A stretch of 64,000 nt of DNA from Tubiluchus corallicola (GCA_030141605.1 JAQGDQ010000198.1:47501-111500); one strand, 5' to 3'; positions 11,730 to 32,700 are shown, counted from the first letter of the stretch. Numbers and translations are program-made. The notes: generated by a model from the sequence alone, not told the origin.

Positions 11730-14685
11730 CTGAAAACATAAACTGAGGGAATCAATTCAGCAAAAAGGATAATAATAATCATAATCTTCTTTATTTATCT
11801 TGCAATACACTTACAATTATAATACAATTAATTTTGAAAAAAAATTGTGAAGAAAGGGCAGCGAAAGACCAATTGGTCATCTAGTCAGCTGCCCTTTGGT
11901 TAGTGATGAACATTTTTACAAATGCTGTGCTACAGTGTATTAGTGTTAGTACTGCTTGTTGTTAGAATTTAATTCTTACAAATGACATTAAATTGATTTG
12001 TTTATAACTTGTCATATATAATATATTAATACAATTCATACGCAGTAATAAAAAATCAAACAAGAACTGAAAATAAAAATCTGACAACGGAAAAATAAGA
12101 ATAATGGCAACTGAAATATACTTCATGACACAAGCATAGTATTTGACAGCCATAAATAAATTATCATGGAAATAATGGTACTGAAAATCAGGTGTATCTA
12201 CATCGGGCGTTAATTTTCATGCACAGGCATACAGAAATTATAATTTACATAACAAAAAGCTGATCATGTGGGAAAAAACAGCCGGAATAAAAAAAATACA
12301 TTGTAAACAATATTGTATGTTGTGTGTTATAGTTGTGCAGAAGCAAACGAATGTATAATTGAGTCGTTAAAAAATTACAGAGCAATTTTAGATGATCTGT
12401 GTTAAAATAACTAGGTACAGAAAATCACCTAGACTTTGCAAACTTGAAATTGATCTACCGAAGTTAGACAATAAACAAATTAAATATTGAAATTAATTGA
12501 ACCTGCTATAATAGTAATTGCTCTTGCATGCAGTTAGACAAATTATTGTAGTGGGCGAAAGGAATAAAAGTTGTTGGAAAAATACTGTAAGCCTGCATGT
12601 CGTTAATCTCAGTAATAAGTTTGCAAGGGTTGATATTTATATAATTTACTCAAGTGACAGATACTAATTGATTGCTTAAGATCGTCCGAAAGGGTATTCC
12701 ATAGAATTGTACTATTGTGTTTTGAAGTTTTTAGATCTCTGTTGTGTTAAATCTTTCCTGAAAATAATATTTAGTAGCTTGCACTCGTAGAATATTGCAC
12801 TAATCGTTCTGAAATAATTGCTGTATAATTTAGGTAGAATGCCCTTTTTATAATTGAACATAAATTTTGCTAACTCAAGCTTATAAATTTCATTTATTTT
12901 TAATAATTGCAAAGCATAATAAGAAGGGGTATCATGATATCGGAACCCAGCAGAAGTCCTTTTGTTTTGATAATTTTTTTATGTGCTGCTGTAAGTGGTT
13001 TCACAACAGATTTTTTTTGCTGTGTCCTACAACAAGGCACAATAGTCAATATGTGGGTGCACAATGGCAAAGTAAATCATTTTTAGGATATCCGTGCTCA
13101 AGCAATGCCTCAATTTATAAAATATAACTGTAACTTTGCTTACTTTGTAGGTAATATTTTTTGTGTGTTGGCCAATTAAGTGTGTCATCTACGTAAACTC
13201 CCAGATATTTTATGTCTGATACTTGTTCTAATAAACAGTCTTGCATGGATACTGTTATATTGGAGTTTTCATTGTTTTCAAATTTATTTCTTATGATCAT
13301 AAATTTTGTTTTATTATAGTTTACTGTTAACTTATTTGTTCACATCCATATGTTAATTTTGATCAGTTCTTCATTACTTCTAAGCTCGAGATTATGTGTG
13401 TTGTTATCTACTAAGAAGAGGTTAGTGTCATCAGCAAAATGTCATGTTTGCATGTTAGTACAAAGAGGTAGGTCATTTATATATATCGGGAAAAGAAGTG
13501 GACCCAAGGTGGATCCTTTAGGTACACCACATTATATTGGGCATGGGTCGGAAGCAGAATTGTCAACTATGGTAAATTGGTGTCAGTTCGTAAGATATGA
13601 CTGAAATAGTTTTTGAGCGATTCCACGGATACCATAATAGTCCATTTTTTTGAGTAAAATGTCATGTTGAATGGTGTCAAATGCTTTTGTTATTGTCTAG
13701 GTTTGTCAGAAGATTGTCTATGATTTCAGCAGTTGCTAATATTGTGGAATGATTTTTGCGGAACCCGAATTGAAAACATGATATTATATCATTTTTTATT
13801 AAATATGTCATCAGACGTTTATATAAGAATGACTTAAAAATTTTAGCAATGGGTGATACAAGTGAGATGGGTCGATAGTTATTCAGCTCATTTGGGTCAT
13901 CTTTTTTATATATGGGGATTATTTTTGCCAGTTTTAAAGTGTCAGGGAATGTCCCAGTCAAAAGTGATGCATTAAACAGATTAGTAAGCGGAGCTAAAAT
14001 TATGTTTTTTGACATTTTGAAACATGTAATTTGGATGTCATAAGGGCTTTTGCTTTATTAGTCTATCAATTAGGATTTAGTCTATCACTAGTTTGCGAAA
14101 TCTCGAATTTTGTTGGGGATGCACCAGATAGTCTGTATACTTACAGTTTTTGGGTTGTGTTATGCGTGATGCCAATGATATACCAATGTTTGCAAAAAAA
14201 ACTGTTAAAAGCATTAGCTTCATGGTGCGGGTCACATGAAGTTGTGCCTTGGTAACAAGCTTTAGTAGGCATTATACTAGTTGTCTTTTTTAATTTTGAG
14301 AAGTTCATTGATAGTGCTCCAAGTTTGCTTCATGTTATTTTTGTTTGCAAGCAAGATCTGGGAGTAGTATTTCTTTTTGGATGCATGTTTGATGTGATTA
14401 ACTTTGTTAGAATATGTTTTATATAAATTTTTCTTATGCAATGAATTGGATTACTTATGTGTTACATGGCTTCTTGTTTTAATAGAATTGAGAATGCCGG
14501 GAGAGATCCAAGGTTTAGCTATAGTTTTTGAATTTTTACTTGATAATTTTGTTTACCATATTCGACGAGTAGTGTTTTTAATGAATCCATGAATTGTGAG
14601 CAGTAAGAGTGTATGTTTGCTTCGACATCATTCAGTGTTAGGTTACTTATATTAACTTGAAGCTTGCTTATAATGTATGGTAAAG
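11730..14685 (-). mobile_element. decayed LINE (Jockey/CR1-like), minus strand, with 3' hairpin
   Basis: On the minus strand the element reads from about 14685 down. Around 14510-14330 is the linker after the endonuclease (PWISPGILNSIKTR, KKKYYSQILLANKNNMKQTW). Reverse transcriptase spans about 14010-13100: NNYRPISLVSPIAKIFK, FGFRKNHSTILATAEI, the block near 13640 ending in HDILLKKMDYYG, GVPKGSTLGPLLF near 13500, FADDTNLFL near 13430, and DIKYLGVYVDD near 13210. Several stops and frame changes break it. The 3' UTR holds a hairpin at 11853-11897, and an ATT-rich tail lies at about 11764-11790. The 12-base word CTGAAATAAGCA occurs at both edges (11718-11729 and 14686-14697) and may be the target-site duplication, although about 34 extra bases lie between the tail and the left copy. 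Confidence 0.9.
11853..11897 (-). promoter_or_regulatory. LINE 3' UTR hairpin
   Basis: AAAGGGCAGC at 11853-11862 pairs perfectly with GCTGCCCTTT at 11888-11897. Inside lies the 12-base palindrome GACCAATTGGTC (11867-11878). It sits about 100 bases from the LINE 3' end. In L2/UnaL2-type LINEs a 3' stem-loop is recognised by the reverse transcriptase; that role is inferred here. Confidence 0.6.
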
Positions 14686-14699
14686 CTGAAATAAGCATA

Positions 14700-15470
14700 C
14701 AGCGAGAAAATCAAACTGAAATAACACTATAAACAATGAAACAGATTGTTTTGTGTGTAGTATTATAATAATTGGCAAAAACAAAAGCAAAAAACAAAAT
14801 CATAAACAAAGCAGCGACAAAATATCATTGTTGTTTAAGCATAGAAAGCAAGAGCTTGCAACCTGGAAGAAGATGCATCGTCAAGGTACGTCCTGCCGCA
14901 GTACATGGCGACCACCAAAAAGTCAAATGCGCATGAAGTTACCATGTAGTATTTAATTGTAAAACTATAATAGCACAAAGCTTCACGGTGTCAAAGTGAA
15001 GAACTTTTTAGTAAATCACTGTTAGGGGTGAGCATCGAACTTTCGAGTTTTTTTATGGACTTAAAATTCTAAACTTGAATAATTCAGCTCTTCAACTACA
15101 TACACCCTTTATCATTAAAATGTTTGAAATATCATGCAATCAGCACAGTTTAGCTGTGCGATTTTTGTACACAATTTTTAAACAAGTTAAATAATAATAA
15201 TAATTAGTGTTTTTACTGTAGAACATAATCAAGCGATGTGCATGATTTTGTGAGATCGCTGCTATATTAGTTACATTAGCAAGAAAGTGAGATTTATTTT
15301 CTAGAAACTACTTTACACTCATAACGAGATTAATCAAAACTTTTTACAATGCATTGTAAAATTTTATATGTGGTATCTTAAGTAGAAGGAATTTAAAATC
15401 CACTGTAAGTAAATGCAAGTCTTCCATAAAGCAAATTGTGGCAATTATTTGGCAACTGTAACATGTTTTA
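14700..15470. other. intergenic upstream region of ACAT2
   Basis: AT-rich sequence with no exon I can support. An untranslated first exon of ACAT2 is expected upstream, because a splice acceptor precedes the exon carrying the start codon. Confidence 0.4.
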
Positions 15471-15521
15471 TTTGCAGTACATCTGTCAGGAAAACTATTT
15501 GAATACTAAAAGGAAGAAAAC

Positions 15522-22543
<7,022 letters not shown>

Positions 22544-22762
22544 AACTACAGCGCTTATTATTCGCTTGCTAACGAGGAAAGGGATGGCTGTTCCATGAGT
22601 AGGCAACATGAGCCTGAAATAGAATAAGATTGTAATTTTCCCTGGAGTAGGGAACAAAGTGCCTGCACTTTTACTTACATGGCATGATTACATTCCTTCT
22701 GCATAATTATAACTGAAATTGTAAATAGGTTAAAATTGGTGATGGGGAAAACGAATTGTTAA

Positions 22763-22768
22763 AATAAA
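22763..22768 (+). terminator. candidate poly(A) signal for ACAT2
   Basis: AATAAA 220 bases after the ACAT2 stop codon, the first canonical signal downstream. Confidence 0.5.
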
Positions 22769-22769
22769 A

Positions 22770-24329
22770 ATAACAGCTAGCACCCACTTAAGCACAGACA
22801 TGTCTTTGCCTAAATGATTGCTGGCTGTTATGTTTAAGTTGACAGTTGTTTTTATTCTTGTGTATATTATAAGTTAATTAGGGTGTTCTGCTAATTGAAA
22901 ATGTTGCATTGCTATTCAAATTATGCTCCAAGATACAGCAATTGCAAACTTTAACTAGTGCTTGCTAACATTAACTAATACTTTAAAAGATGCCTGGTTA
23001 GTCATGTAAAAAGTAAAATGAATTTCAAAAATCACTGTTTTATGTGTGCATATGGTTATTTTAAAAATTACTGACAGATGAGGCTACAAGTTTGCTGATG
23101 GTTTCTATAATGTGATTTTTTGTTTCTGCTAATTCTGCCAGTCTGTTTAGCATTTTACTTTTTTAATTTTAATTCTGCCAGTCCATTTTTTAATTTTATT
23201 TGTAGAGTGAATTTGTTATTTTAGAGGTTATTTTCTCAGCATTACGATAACCAATCTTTTTCTGGTGCTTCTGCTGCACAGCTCAGTTTGCTTGATGTGG
23301 CGATGAAAAATAAGTAATATTTAATATGCCAGTAGGCTGTGCATTCTGCTGTGGTTAAAGAACTCAGACCTAAATGCTAAACGAAAGCCATTGTTCATGT
23401 ACAAGCACTGAAGGTGATCGAACCAATCACTTACTCGTTAAGGCCACACTTATCCACACTACCTACAGCCACTCACAATAGAAAACCTGACTAGGATTTC
23501 GGTCACTTATTTCATGCAGTTTTGCCATTTTATTGTTCTTTTTTCTTGTTAAAACATTTCAAATAATGTTAATGCAAATTGAGAGTGCATATCATGTGGT
23601 CTGCTTTTGTTAATTTTTTAGAAAGTTCGAAACAATATTTTTAAGAAGAACTATTATTTAAAAGTTTATGATATGTTTGTAAAACTCACATGAACATAGA
23701 TATTACACTCTGCACTGAATAGCTTATTAATATATGGCTGCAATGATAACAAATAAAATAATTTCATAATGTAACCTTGACCAAATAATGGTCTAGTTTG
23801 TCAGACTTTGGATTCCTCTCATCATAATGAGTTCCAAGTTTTTGTTTTGCCAGCAAAATCATATGTTGCTTAACAGTGAAATTTCTCTTCTAGGCTTTTT
23901 CTGTTAAGAATTAACTGATTTTATTATCTGATGATAGTTCATTGTGGTAAGGTATATTAGTATATTTTTATAATTATGTGTCACTGTTTGATGTAATCTT
24001 AGTAAACTACTGAGATATTTTTTATTCATGTAATTAGTATTGGGGTGTACATAGTTGTGAAGTTCTGTATAGTAGTACACTGTTGTTGTTTTGATTATTG
24101 TTATTAAACCAAAACGACTAGGAACTATTATTATTTATCACCTGTAATATGAATCATGTATATTTAACACACGTTTCTTCTGAAATAGTAAAATCCTTTG
24201 CTAAACATTATATTTTCTCTTTGCGATAATTTTTGAACGAGTTTACAACTAATACTGGCTTTTGACAGAATTACCCGAAACCGCTTCAAAATCAAACTAG
24301 TCCGAAATGCAAAGCATTTAGTTCCTGAT
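22770..24329. other. intergenic, no feature seen
   Basis: AT-rich sequence 3' of ACAT2. Longer 3' UTR forms are possible (another AATAAA near 23752), but nothing else is supported. Confidence 0.45.
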
Positions 24330-24425
24330 CTGCAACGGCTTCGATTTGTGAATTACTACAACGGCAAAACACTTTTGTCCAAATATCAGCTTCCTAACTG
24401 CTCTACAAGCTGAGCTATAGTCGTT
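24330..24425 (-). mobile_element. tRNA-like SINE head
   Basis: The minus strand from about 24422 reads TATAGCTCAGCTTGTAGAGC, a near-perfect tRNA D-arm and A box. About 60 bases later a degenerate B-box-like segment (ATTCACAAATCG) follows. Confidence 0.5.
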
Positions 24426-24582
24426 TTTCAAAACTAGTTACTCTAAAAGCCTTAGTAGAGCTTTCTCACGCATGCATGCACATTTTCCTCAAACGCATTT
24501 GTAAAATATACAAACTTCAGTAACATCCTATGTTTCGAAAGATGCCCTTCCGTCGGTTCCTAAGTCATTCAATAATTTTCTG

Positions 24583-24605
24583 CTATACTATACTATACTA
24601 TACTA
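24583..24605. repeat. (CTATA)n microsatellite
   Basis: More than four direct copies of a five-base unit. Confidence 0.9.
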
Positions 24606-24640
24606 GTGCTTTATTATACATTATATTAAAAATAAACCCC

Positions 24641-24907
24641 TCACCACGTCATCAAAGTTGTCAAAACAACAAAAACATTTGCATAATGCTGAAATTGCGT
24701 GAAATGAGAAACGGTAATAAATTCATCCACGAATGACCAATAATTCAAAATTATTTTTTCGTCGTTCACAAGTACAATTGACAAATTTACATTTAAGTTG
24801 TAGTGTGTGATGCACACAATTTGGTCTTGGAGCTGGTTTGACAGAGACCAACCTGCATGTGAAAATGCCGCTAAAATAATACATAAACAAAAAATGTGAC
24901 GTAACAA
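24641..24907 (-). CDS. possible small secreted protein or first exon with signal peptide
   Basis: The frame begins MLRHIFCLCIILAAFSHAGW, which has the shape of a signal peptide: a basic residue, a hydrophobic core and an AXA-like end (SHA). A donor-like sequence GCAG|GTTGGT lies just after it, so this may be a first exon rather than an 88-residue gene. The remainder is AT-rich and not recognised. No partner exon was found on the minus strand. Chance is a real possibility. Confidence 0.2.
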   Translation of the reverse strand: MLRHIFCLCIILAAFSHAGWSLSNQLQDQIVCITHYNLNVNLSIVLVNDEKIILNYWSFVDEFITVSHFTQFQHYANVFVVLTTLMTW

Positions 24908-24949
24908 AAAATCTAGGCGAAAAGCTATGAAATGTACAAATCTGCAAAG

Positions 24950-26732
24950 AATGACTTAATGAAGATAAAAAAAGTAAAAATGTTTGTTAGAGGGCTGGGG
25001 CTGAATCTGTGGGAAAACAAGGAACGTGTGGTTACCATAAACTTGTGGCATGAATTTCTTATCAAGAGGTAAGGTGTTATAAAAAATAGGGGATTATTTA
25101 ATAGCTACAACATATTTTTGTTTTGCTACAACTTACATTCTGAAAGAGAATTGCTACATTTTGCATCATCAGTATTCACCTCGCTCCATGGTATTGGACC
25201 CATATAAGTATTGAATTGTTTTGCCAAATTTCTTTTGCATCGTCGTGTAATATATTCAGTATGTCTGGTACTATATTGCGCAATGTTCGCGCACTACAGA
25301 ATGCGCATATTGCCCAAACATTCTACCTAATCTTTGCTTTCTGCTCTTGAAAGGATGGTATTATTGCATGAACATTCTGCATGGACTTTGCTTATGCTCC
25401 TAAGATAATGGTAGTAAACTAACTGTTAACAAATACAAAATTTGCAGTTGTCGTAGCTCAAATTTTCGTGAAAAATTAGAACTTGGCACATTGGTACACC
25501 GCAAGCCAGTAACTAAAAGATGATTTTCAGGTTATTTTCTTGCTGCATTGAAACCTATACAGGTGGTACGTTGCTTTCCCGCTCATAGTACTAAAAGTGC
25601 AACTTTTCACATAAATTCTTTGCATCACTCAATCGCGTACAATTTTTACCTTGTTACAGAAGAAAATGCGGTATTGTGAATAGAGGTAGTAGTCCAGGGT
25701 TTGCACAATCGAGTCCTTGATTTCATTTACACGTTTCATGTAATATTCACGCGCTTTTATGCTATACAAAAATAAATAAACAAAGTTGGGTAACACATGT
25801 AGTAGTAACCCATGTAAGTTATCGTTTGCCAGAAACCATCTATCACGTAACCTACACTTTTTAAATTAAAATAAATAATGCGGATTCTCTTTTTGCTATG
25901 GGCCTACGCGACTTTTTCGTAATTATGTTGGATTTTTCTCTTCTCGGCTCTATGTAATCATTTGTTTAACTCATCAGCAGGCTCGCAATTGCATTGACTG
26001 GTAGACAAGGTGGTGACGTAAGGAATGAAAGCAACAATTCATGACAGATTGGCAACAAAAAAATCACTAAAGGACTGATTTGTTTGAATGATAGTGTCGC
26101 TGATATACAAAATCCGCGTGAATGAAGTCACTCTACAATAAGTGAAAGTGTCGACTGTGTGATCTATAAGTGGCAAAAGTTCAAAGATGCAGGTGAATGT
26201 TCATTTATATTGACATGCGCTGTGTCAATATTAGTACTAGATGGCTTCACCAGCTAGTGGACTTGCTACGCTTGCTTCTTCCATGACGCTTCTGCTCAGT
26301 TCCCACGCAAGCACATCGTTCTTTCACAGAAGTCGCTTAACAAAGTGTATGGCAACAACTAACTTAGTAGTAGACTATTTTGCTAATGTTATGCGTACTT
26401 CTGTCTAGATTATGCCAAATAAACTTGTTCAGTATCGCATTTTTCAGCATAAATGGCGAAGAGAATATTTTACTGTTTTTGTGCCAATAATTGTCTATTG
26501 GCAATGATTGAAAGACCCAACTTACGGAGGTTGGCTCTACATACATTACGATTGATTTAGAACTGAATATCTATGTGCCAAAGTAAGTTTCTTGTGCGCT
26601 GGCATAACCTGTTATTGTTGGACAGTTACAAGTTACCAAACATTATTTAGTGTTGCCCTAACTACTATACTTTCAAGATTAACTAAAATTAACAATGATA
26701 TAAGGTCAAACCAACCTCAACGGTTCCTCGCA
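24950..26732. other. intergenic region upstream of the beta-subunit-like gene
   Basis: No exon or repeat is supported. It should contain the promoter and 5' UTR of the gene starting at 26733, but I see no reliable core-promoter motif. Confidence 0.4.
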
Positions 26733-29700
26733 ATGTCCGACGGGCATGTAGAAGAGATCATATCAAACAAGTGTTGTCTCATGTGTTCCAGGAAGGCCTT
26801 ACGCCAATGGTGTGACGACAGTAACCGAGCAGCAAGGGCTTTTATATGCGTGTTCATTGTAACCTGTACCGTGGCATCAGCCCTGGTGATATGTGGCTGC
26901 TTGGTAGTGAAACCCTACCTCATGTCACGCGATTATCAGCCAACCGAATGTCGGACACTGAACGTGACTTTCTGGCAACAATGGTGCTGTTTGCGAATAC
27001 TTGTACGATTCAGAGATTTGAACAATGAAAGACACCTAGCCTATATAATAGAAGATGAGTATTCGCTGCTGGATGGACATCATGCTGCTGTAAGTATGAC
27101 AGTGTACGAGCTTGTCAAATTTGTGCATAATACCTCCTTGATTTTACAAGCAATATTAAAATCAGAAAAGCCGGCCCTCCAGATAAAATCATGAGGTGTG
27201 AATGATATCAGGTGATGAAAGGTTCCAGTTAAATTAAAACCTTATTTTAAGTAAACAGCCTAACTCAATACAAATTATAGTTTACCAGCTTATCCAGATT
27301 GCCATAATCACTCCACTTCACTATCAATATTGGATTCTTATAAAATACATTTTATAAGCTTAAAATGATTGCTATTGTTTTATTACAAAACCCTGAAGCC
27401 AAAACCAGCAAGTACTTGTTATTACTATGTAGTCAACGGTCACGGTTTCATCACTTTCATATTTTCAAAGAGTAGTGACGAATAGCTAGTTTTAGCGTAA
27501 GGCGGATTTAAGCAGCTGGAACTGAACAAAATGTTTCATAACCATCAAAACTTTTTTCGAAAATTTTGAAAATTCAAAACGATGTCCATGAATTTAAAAA
27601 TTATGTGACTAGTGTCCCTTCCGTATCAATTCTCTTGTCGTTTGATACTTTGGTTCACACTTTTTAAATCATTAATTCGTACTGGCGTTCTGGAAACCCA
27701 GCGAAGCTGGAATTGCTTGACGTTGTAGGAATGAGAGCAATTATCACGGTAAAATGGGAATATACCACCATTTTAACTAAAATTATAGGCAAGTAATGTA
27801 TAATGAACTTGTCAAATTCAATCAGGCTTTGGTTTTAAAAGGCTAAAGTAAATATCACAAATACATACTTGCAACACACACTGCTCGTATTCTATTCCCT
27901 AACCGCTGAGCTACGCAAAAAATCCATTCTAATTTCCAGAATAATTTACCATAACCGTGTAAATCAACCATCGACCGCGTGCGTTATCAACCATGCAAAT
28001 TAAAACATTCATAATTTAGCACTATACCCTCGGGAAGTACCAAAAGTAATATTATTATATTTAGCGGGAAGCCATGCACACTCGCATGGTCACCAATAGA
28101 TTCTCAATTGCGCTGTTTTGATTTCTCTTGGCATGCTTACCGATAATAGTAGAACAATGCGGTGCACTTTCAACTTTATCCTTTTATCCAAATAAATCGC
28201 ATGAATTAATGGAATTCTGTCGAACATTGACTTCTTTAAAGTTGTCAAGCAGTATAGACTACGCTGTATTCCCAAATTTAATACAACGCAGGCACTGTGC
28301 ATGTTAACGAAATGCCGGTTTTGCAGTAGTCATCAAATTTTTTTTAGTGATGACGGCATAACATTCTCAAGCAGGTTTTTGATGCTTTACCTTAAGTAAA
28401 TCATAATATCCTGTTTATATGATCTGTGTTATACTCACACACGCGCGCGCACAAACACCCACACATATAAAGGCCTAAAAATTGCGGTTTAAATGATATC
28501 GGGGCGAATTCTAGGTTAGTTTAAACTTCATTTATTTAAAACTGATTTACAATAAAGATTACATCCGATGAAAGTATCTCCCGATGCAAGAGCTAAGTGC
28601 AAGGTGCTAATAAAAGAATAATGGACATCGCAGTTAAAGGAACACTTCATTTGATAAAACAATTGGCTCAGTTACAAAGTAGAGATAACGGACAGTATAT
28701 AAAGTTAATTAAAAAAGTTTAAACAAATTTTAAATTAAAACATTAAAACAACAACTGTAGTAACAAGAATACATTTACGAAACAACTTAGCTGACTAATC
28801 ATCTAATTGTAATTTTCTAAGGTATTGTAAATCGGGCGGTTGATTTAATAAGCTACTATAATAAGCTGTGGCAATATAGCAAGATTAATGGCCAGTTTTG
28901 AATTTTTCAAATGCATTTCTGTATAATACTGCAAACTTATAATTTTGTAAAGATTCATGTGTTACAATCTGGTGGGTGAGTAGGATATCTAATAATGCCG
29001 CTCTGGCTCTATCATACTTCAAGCATTCAAACAAGTAATAGCACGAATTTTCTCTAAAATTCGCCACAGCTACATTTGGAGGTCGTCAATAAAGTTTCTG
29101 TTAAAAACTCTCCTTTCAACTGAGAAAAATTTGCAATAAATCTTTTAGTTAATATTTTATTGGCCCGAGCATTATGGTATATTGAGAACATAATGTTTTG
29201 GTAGGAAAAATTCTACAAGGTAATAATTTTGCTTTTGAATGAATTTTAGGAACTACGTGTTCTTCAAATTCTTTTGGTAAAGAGTTCCAAAATTCCTACG
29301 CCTTTTTAAGAAAACTGTTATACAATTGTTTTGTGGGTTTTAAGTGAGAAGGATAACGGGTGGGATAATGCTCTACATGTCGACGAAAGTCATTTATTAT
29401 TTCAACTAAGTAATCTTCAAAAAAAATTTCTAGAGCACAGTTTGACCAAATTACAATCCCGTGTTCAATTACTGGTCTTACAAATGCTTTACGAAATTGT
29501 ACTAAGCTGTCTTGAATTTGAGCAAATAAAGTGAATGGAGTATTTTGTTGGCTTTTTGTTCAACAATGACTAATGTGGACGTTCCAATTAAGCGCGGAAT
29601 CGAATATTAATCCCAAATGTAGTTAATAATTTCAGCTTGAGCATTGCCGAAGACGAGATCATTTACTGCTGATGGCAGTCCTTTCCGCGAATATAAAATT

Positions 29701-32700
29701 GATTTTGAATTTTCGATATTTATTGGATGGAACACCCAATTTTGCTTATATCTTGATTTAAACTTTCACCACTTAAATGTATAATGTTAGTTAGACACAT
29801 TAAGATAGTACCATCTGCAAACAAGTGCATTACGTTTCCTAAGTTGTCGGCTATGTATTATACTCATACAGGCGCAGGCATGCACGCACACGCATATAGG
29901 CCTACATATTACGCCTGAAATGATATCGCGGTCAAATCGTAGATTATATTTACACAATGCTTAGCCATCTTTCTAGTCTGTATTTGCAGGCTTTTTGATA
30001 AGCCCAGAGTAAACTAACGTTTCTTTGTCGATATATCCACCGCTAAATGATGTCAGATGGCAATTTTACCATGCTTTCAGTTTACATTTTCTACACACAT
30101 CAAGTCAAGTTATGACAATAATAGTTGGAAAATACCCTATATGGAAAAGGAAAAAACAAAAAAACAATAGAAACTAAACGCTGAAAGAAGAGACAATTTT
30201 GGAGTACATACATGTATACATCGAATTTAAAGGTATTAGGAAAATCAAACTGCTGTCGAAATATTGTGTAAAGCTGTTACATTGAGAACAAGCTGAAATG
30301 AGATAACGTCCCAGAATGCAGTGTGCAACGTGAACCAAGCAAACAGTGAGGTTATGAACCGTGACTTTAAAGCAAAGCGCTCCCAAAAAGAAGATGAACA
30401 GAGACGCAAGTAAAAATACCTACTGCACATCCAATTCTGAGAGATAAAAGTGACACTGTTTAAACAGTTGGCTTGAGTTTAGGTATTCCACAGGGCTCCA
30501 CATTGCCTCCACTGTTATTTCTAGTTTATAAGTGGTCAGAAAGGTTGTCTATATGTTCGCCATTAAACGGTTTTGTTCAAAAAGTTCAAACAAACGTCTT
30601 CAAACTAATGGAAGAATGAGCGCTATAAATAAAAGATTGAACAAGTGGCTGCAGCAACGATGGCCGCGATGTTTATTCAGCGGCACATTCTTTTTTTGCT
30701 GTTGTTCTGCTAATCTATTAATCAAGCACATAGAGATCTTAGAATTTTTGTACCTCGTAACTTACAATAAATGCATACGTATATCTTTTGAAACTTCGCA
30801 ACAAATTTGTCTTGTAAAAGTTATTTGCAGGCTGCAATTTTCTAAAATACAAACGTTTTATCACGCCCAACAGACATAACAAAGTCTAGTTGAAAGTGAC
30901 TTTAAAAAACAAACGGTCTACACGCTTATTCAAGCCTGTACTGGCTAATAAACCCGGACGCTTAGATACTCGTGTTTCTCTCTAGTGTTTTACTTTTATG
31001 AAACAACTCATGTCTATCCTTTAAATATAGGGTGTCGCAAAAGTCACTATACATTTTACACTTTTTAACAAACAATTCAAAATATCTAAAAATCGATACG
31101 AGAAAACTAAAGCTTTAGGTCATTCTTTTTGTCTAGTTTTTTATTGAAGTCCAACTGCTATAACGATGACAGTAACGTTAGAAGTGACGTGCAACACCGG
31201 CTTGGCATGAGATTCTTTGGCCATCAATTGAAGTTCGGAAGAAATTCAGAGCACCATGTAGACCACACTATTCACAATGTAGTTGTTCAATAAGGTGCAG
31301 CACTTCCTCACCTCTCATAGGCTGTGAGAGGCCCGACTTGCCATTTTTTGTAATGTTCTGTAATTGGATTGGTCTGTAAAGGTTTTGAGGTCCCTGGAGA
31401 AGATAGCAAATATAGCTAAGTCTTCTAGTGCAGTATTTCTTTTCACATTTCCGTCTAATTTAGCTAAAAGAATTGTCCAAGGCTTTACTTGTTTGAACCA
31501 ATTTTCAAATATCTTGCTTTGTTTGTTAAAAATATAGAAAACATAAAGTGTACTGTGACTTCCGGAACAACCTGTATAAATATTGTATATGGCGAAAGTC
31601 TTGCTCCCGTCAGTATTGGCAGAACAGTTGAATATATTTTTGAGTTTAAACCTAGATGCAAAAAATCTCGAACCCGCCATTGAAGGTTTTGATCCCCCTC
31701 TCCCAATCTGGGACCTTTCGGAGCTAGTCCGCAGATTATTACGTATAATTTGGGTTTATGAAAGAAAAAATTGTGACTTCGGCAAAATGCGAAAAGAATA
31801 GCCAAAAATAGTTACGGCGTGCACATGCTGGACTTCGAAAATAAGCAAAGTTAGGCGCGACCATTTACAAACAGATGGTTACTTCAAAACTGTTTTAGCA
31901 TGAGAGAAACCATGCATAATCATCTGAACGTTAATAAGGCATCTTTGTCTGTTCAGTGTATTATTTACAAATATTGATTACCCTTGGTTTGATTAACCTT
32001 GGTCCGCCCACAGTTAACTGCATTAAGTGGGCACTGAGATTTACTCGTGGATCCCGGCTTGCAGTGTTCAGCTTATTATTCACAACTAGTACAGTACTGT
32101 TGTGTTTTAATAGCTTATTATTTGTGACACAAAACCCATTGGAGAAGCCATTATTATTTGAGTGCATAATCAGCTTTTTTAATTATGTTAATTTGCTGCG
32201 TGTGAAATGTTTGTGAAGCTTTCAATGCGGCTGCCGTCATAATGACAACACAGCGCTGATTATTATTCATATGTAGGTGATGTTGCTGCGAGCCATTATA
32301 ATCATACTGCTTTGTTCTTCGCCATCATGCCAGACCATGAGAGTAAGAGTCTAAGGTTTCGTCTACTTGCCTCAATATATAAAACAAATTTGATGAAATC
32401 GTTGATATTAATAAGTGGATCTGAAACTTGCTCATTTGTGCAAGAGCAGGATGATATTAGAGTGTCTATTTTAAAGTAACTGTTGCCTGGGGCGTACATA
32501 TTACTAAAGTTGCCTTGATGGTAATAGGTTTTAAAAAAATAACTAACTAAATAATAAAATGGCAATGTTTTTCGCGATATTCTTGGAGAATCACTCAACG
32601 ATTAAATTTGGATATAGTATTGTTTGCTTTTAGATCTATTTACATTTTGGATTGATTTTATTCTGTACCATTTACACTCTATTTGCACTCTACAGAGCAA

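Noticed and set aside
26846-27028. 60-codon frame MRVHCNLYRG
   Set aside because: Alternative frame inside exon 1 of the beta-subunit-like gene.
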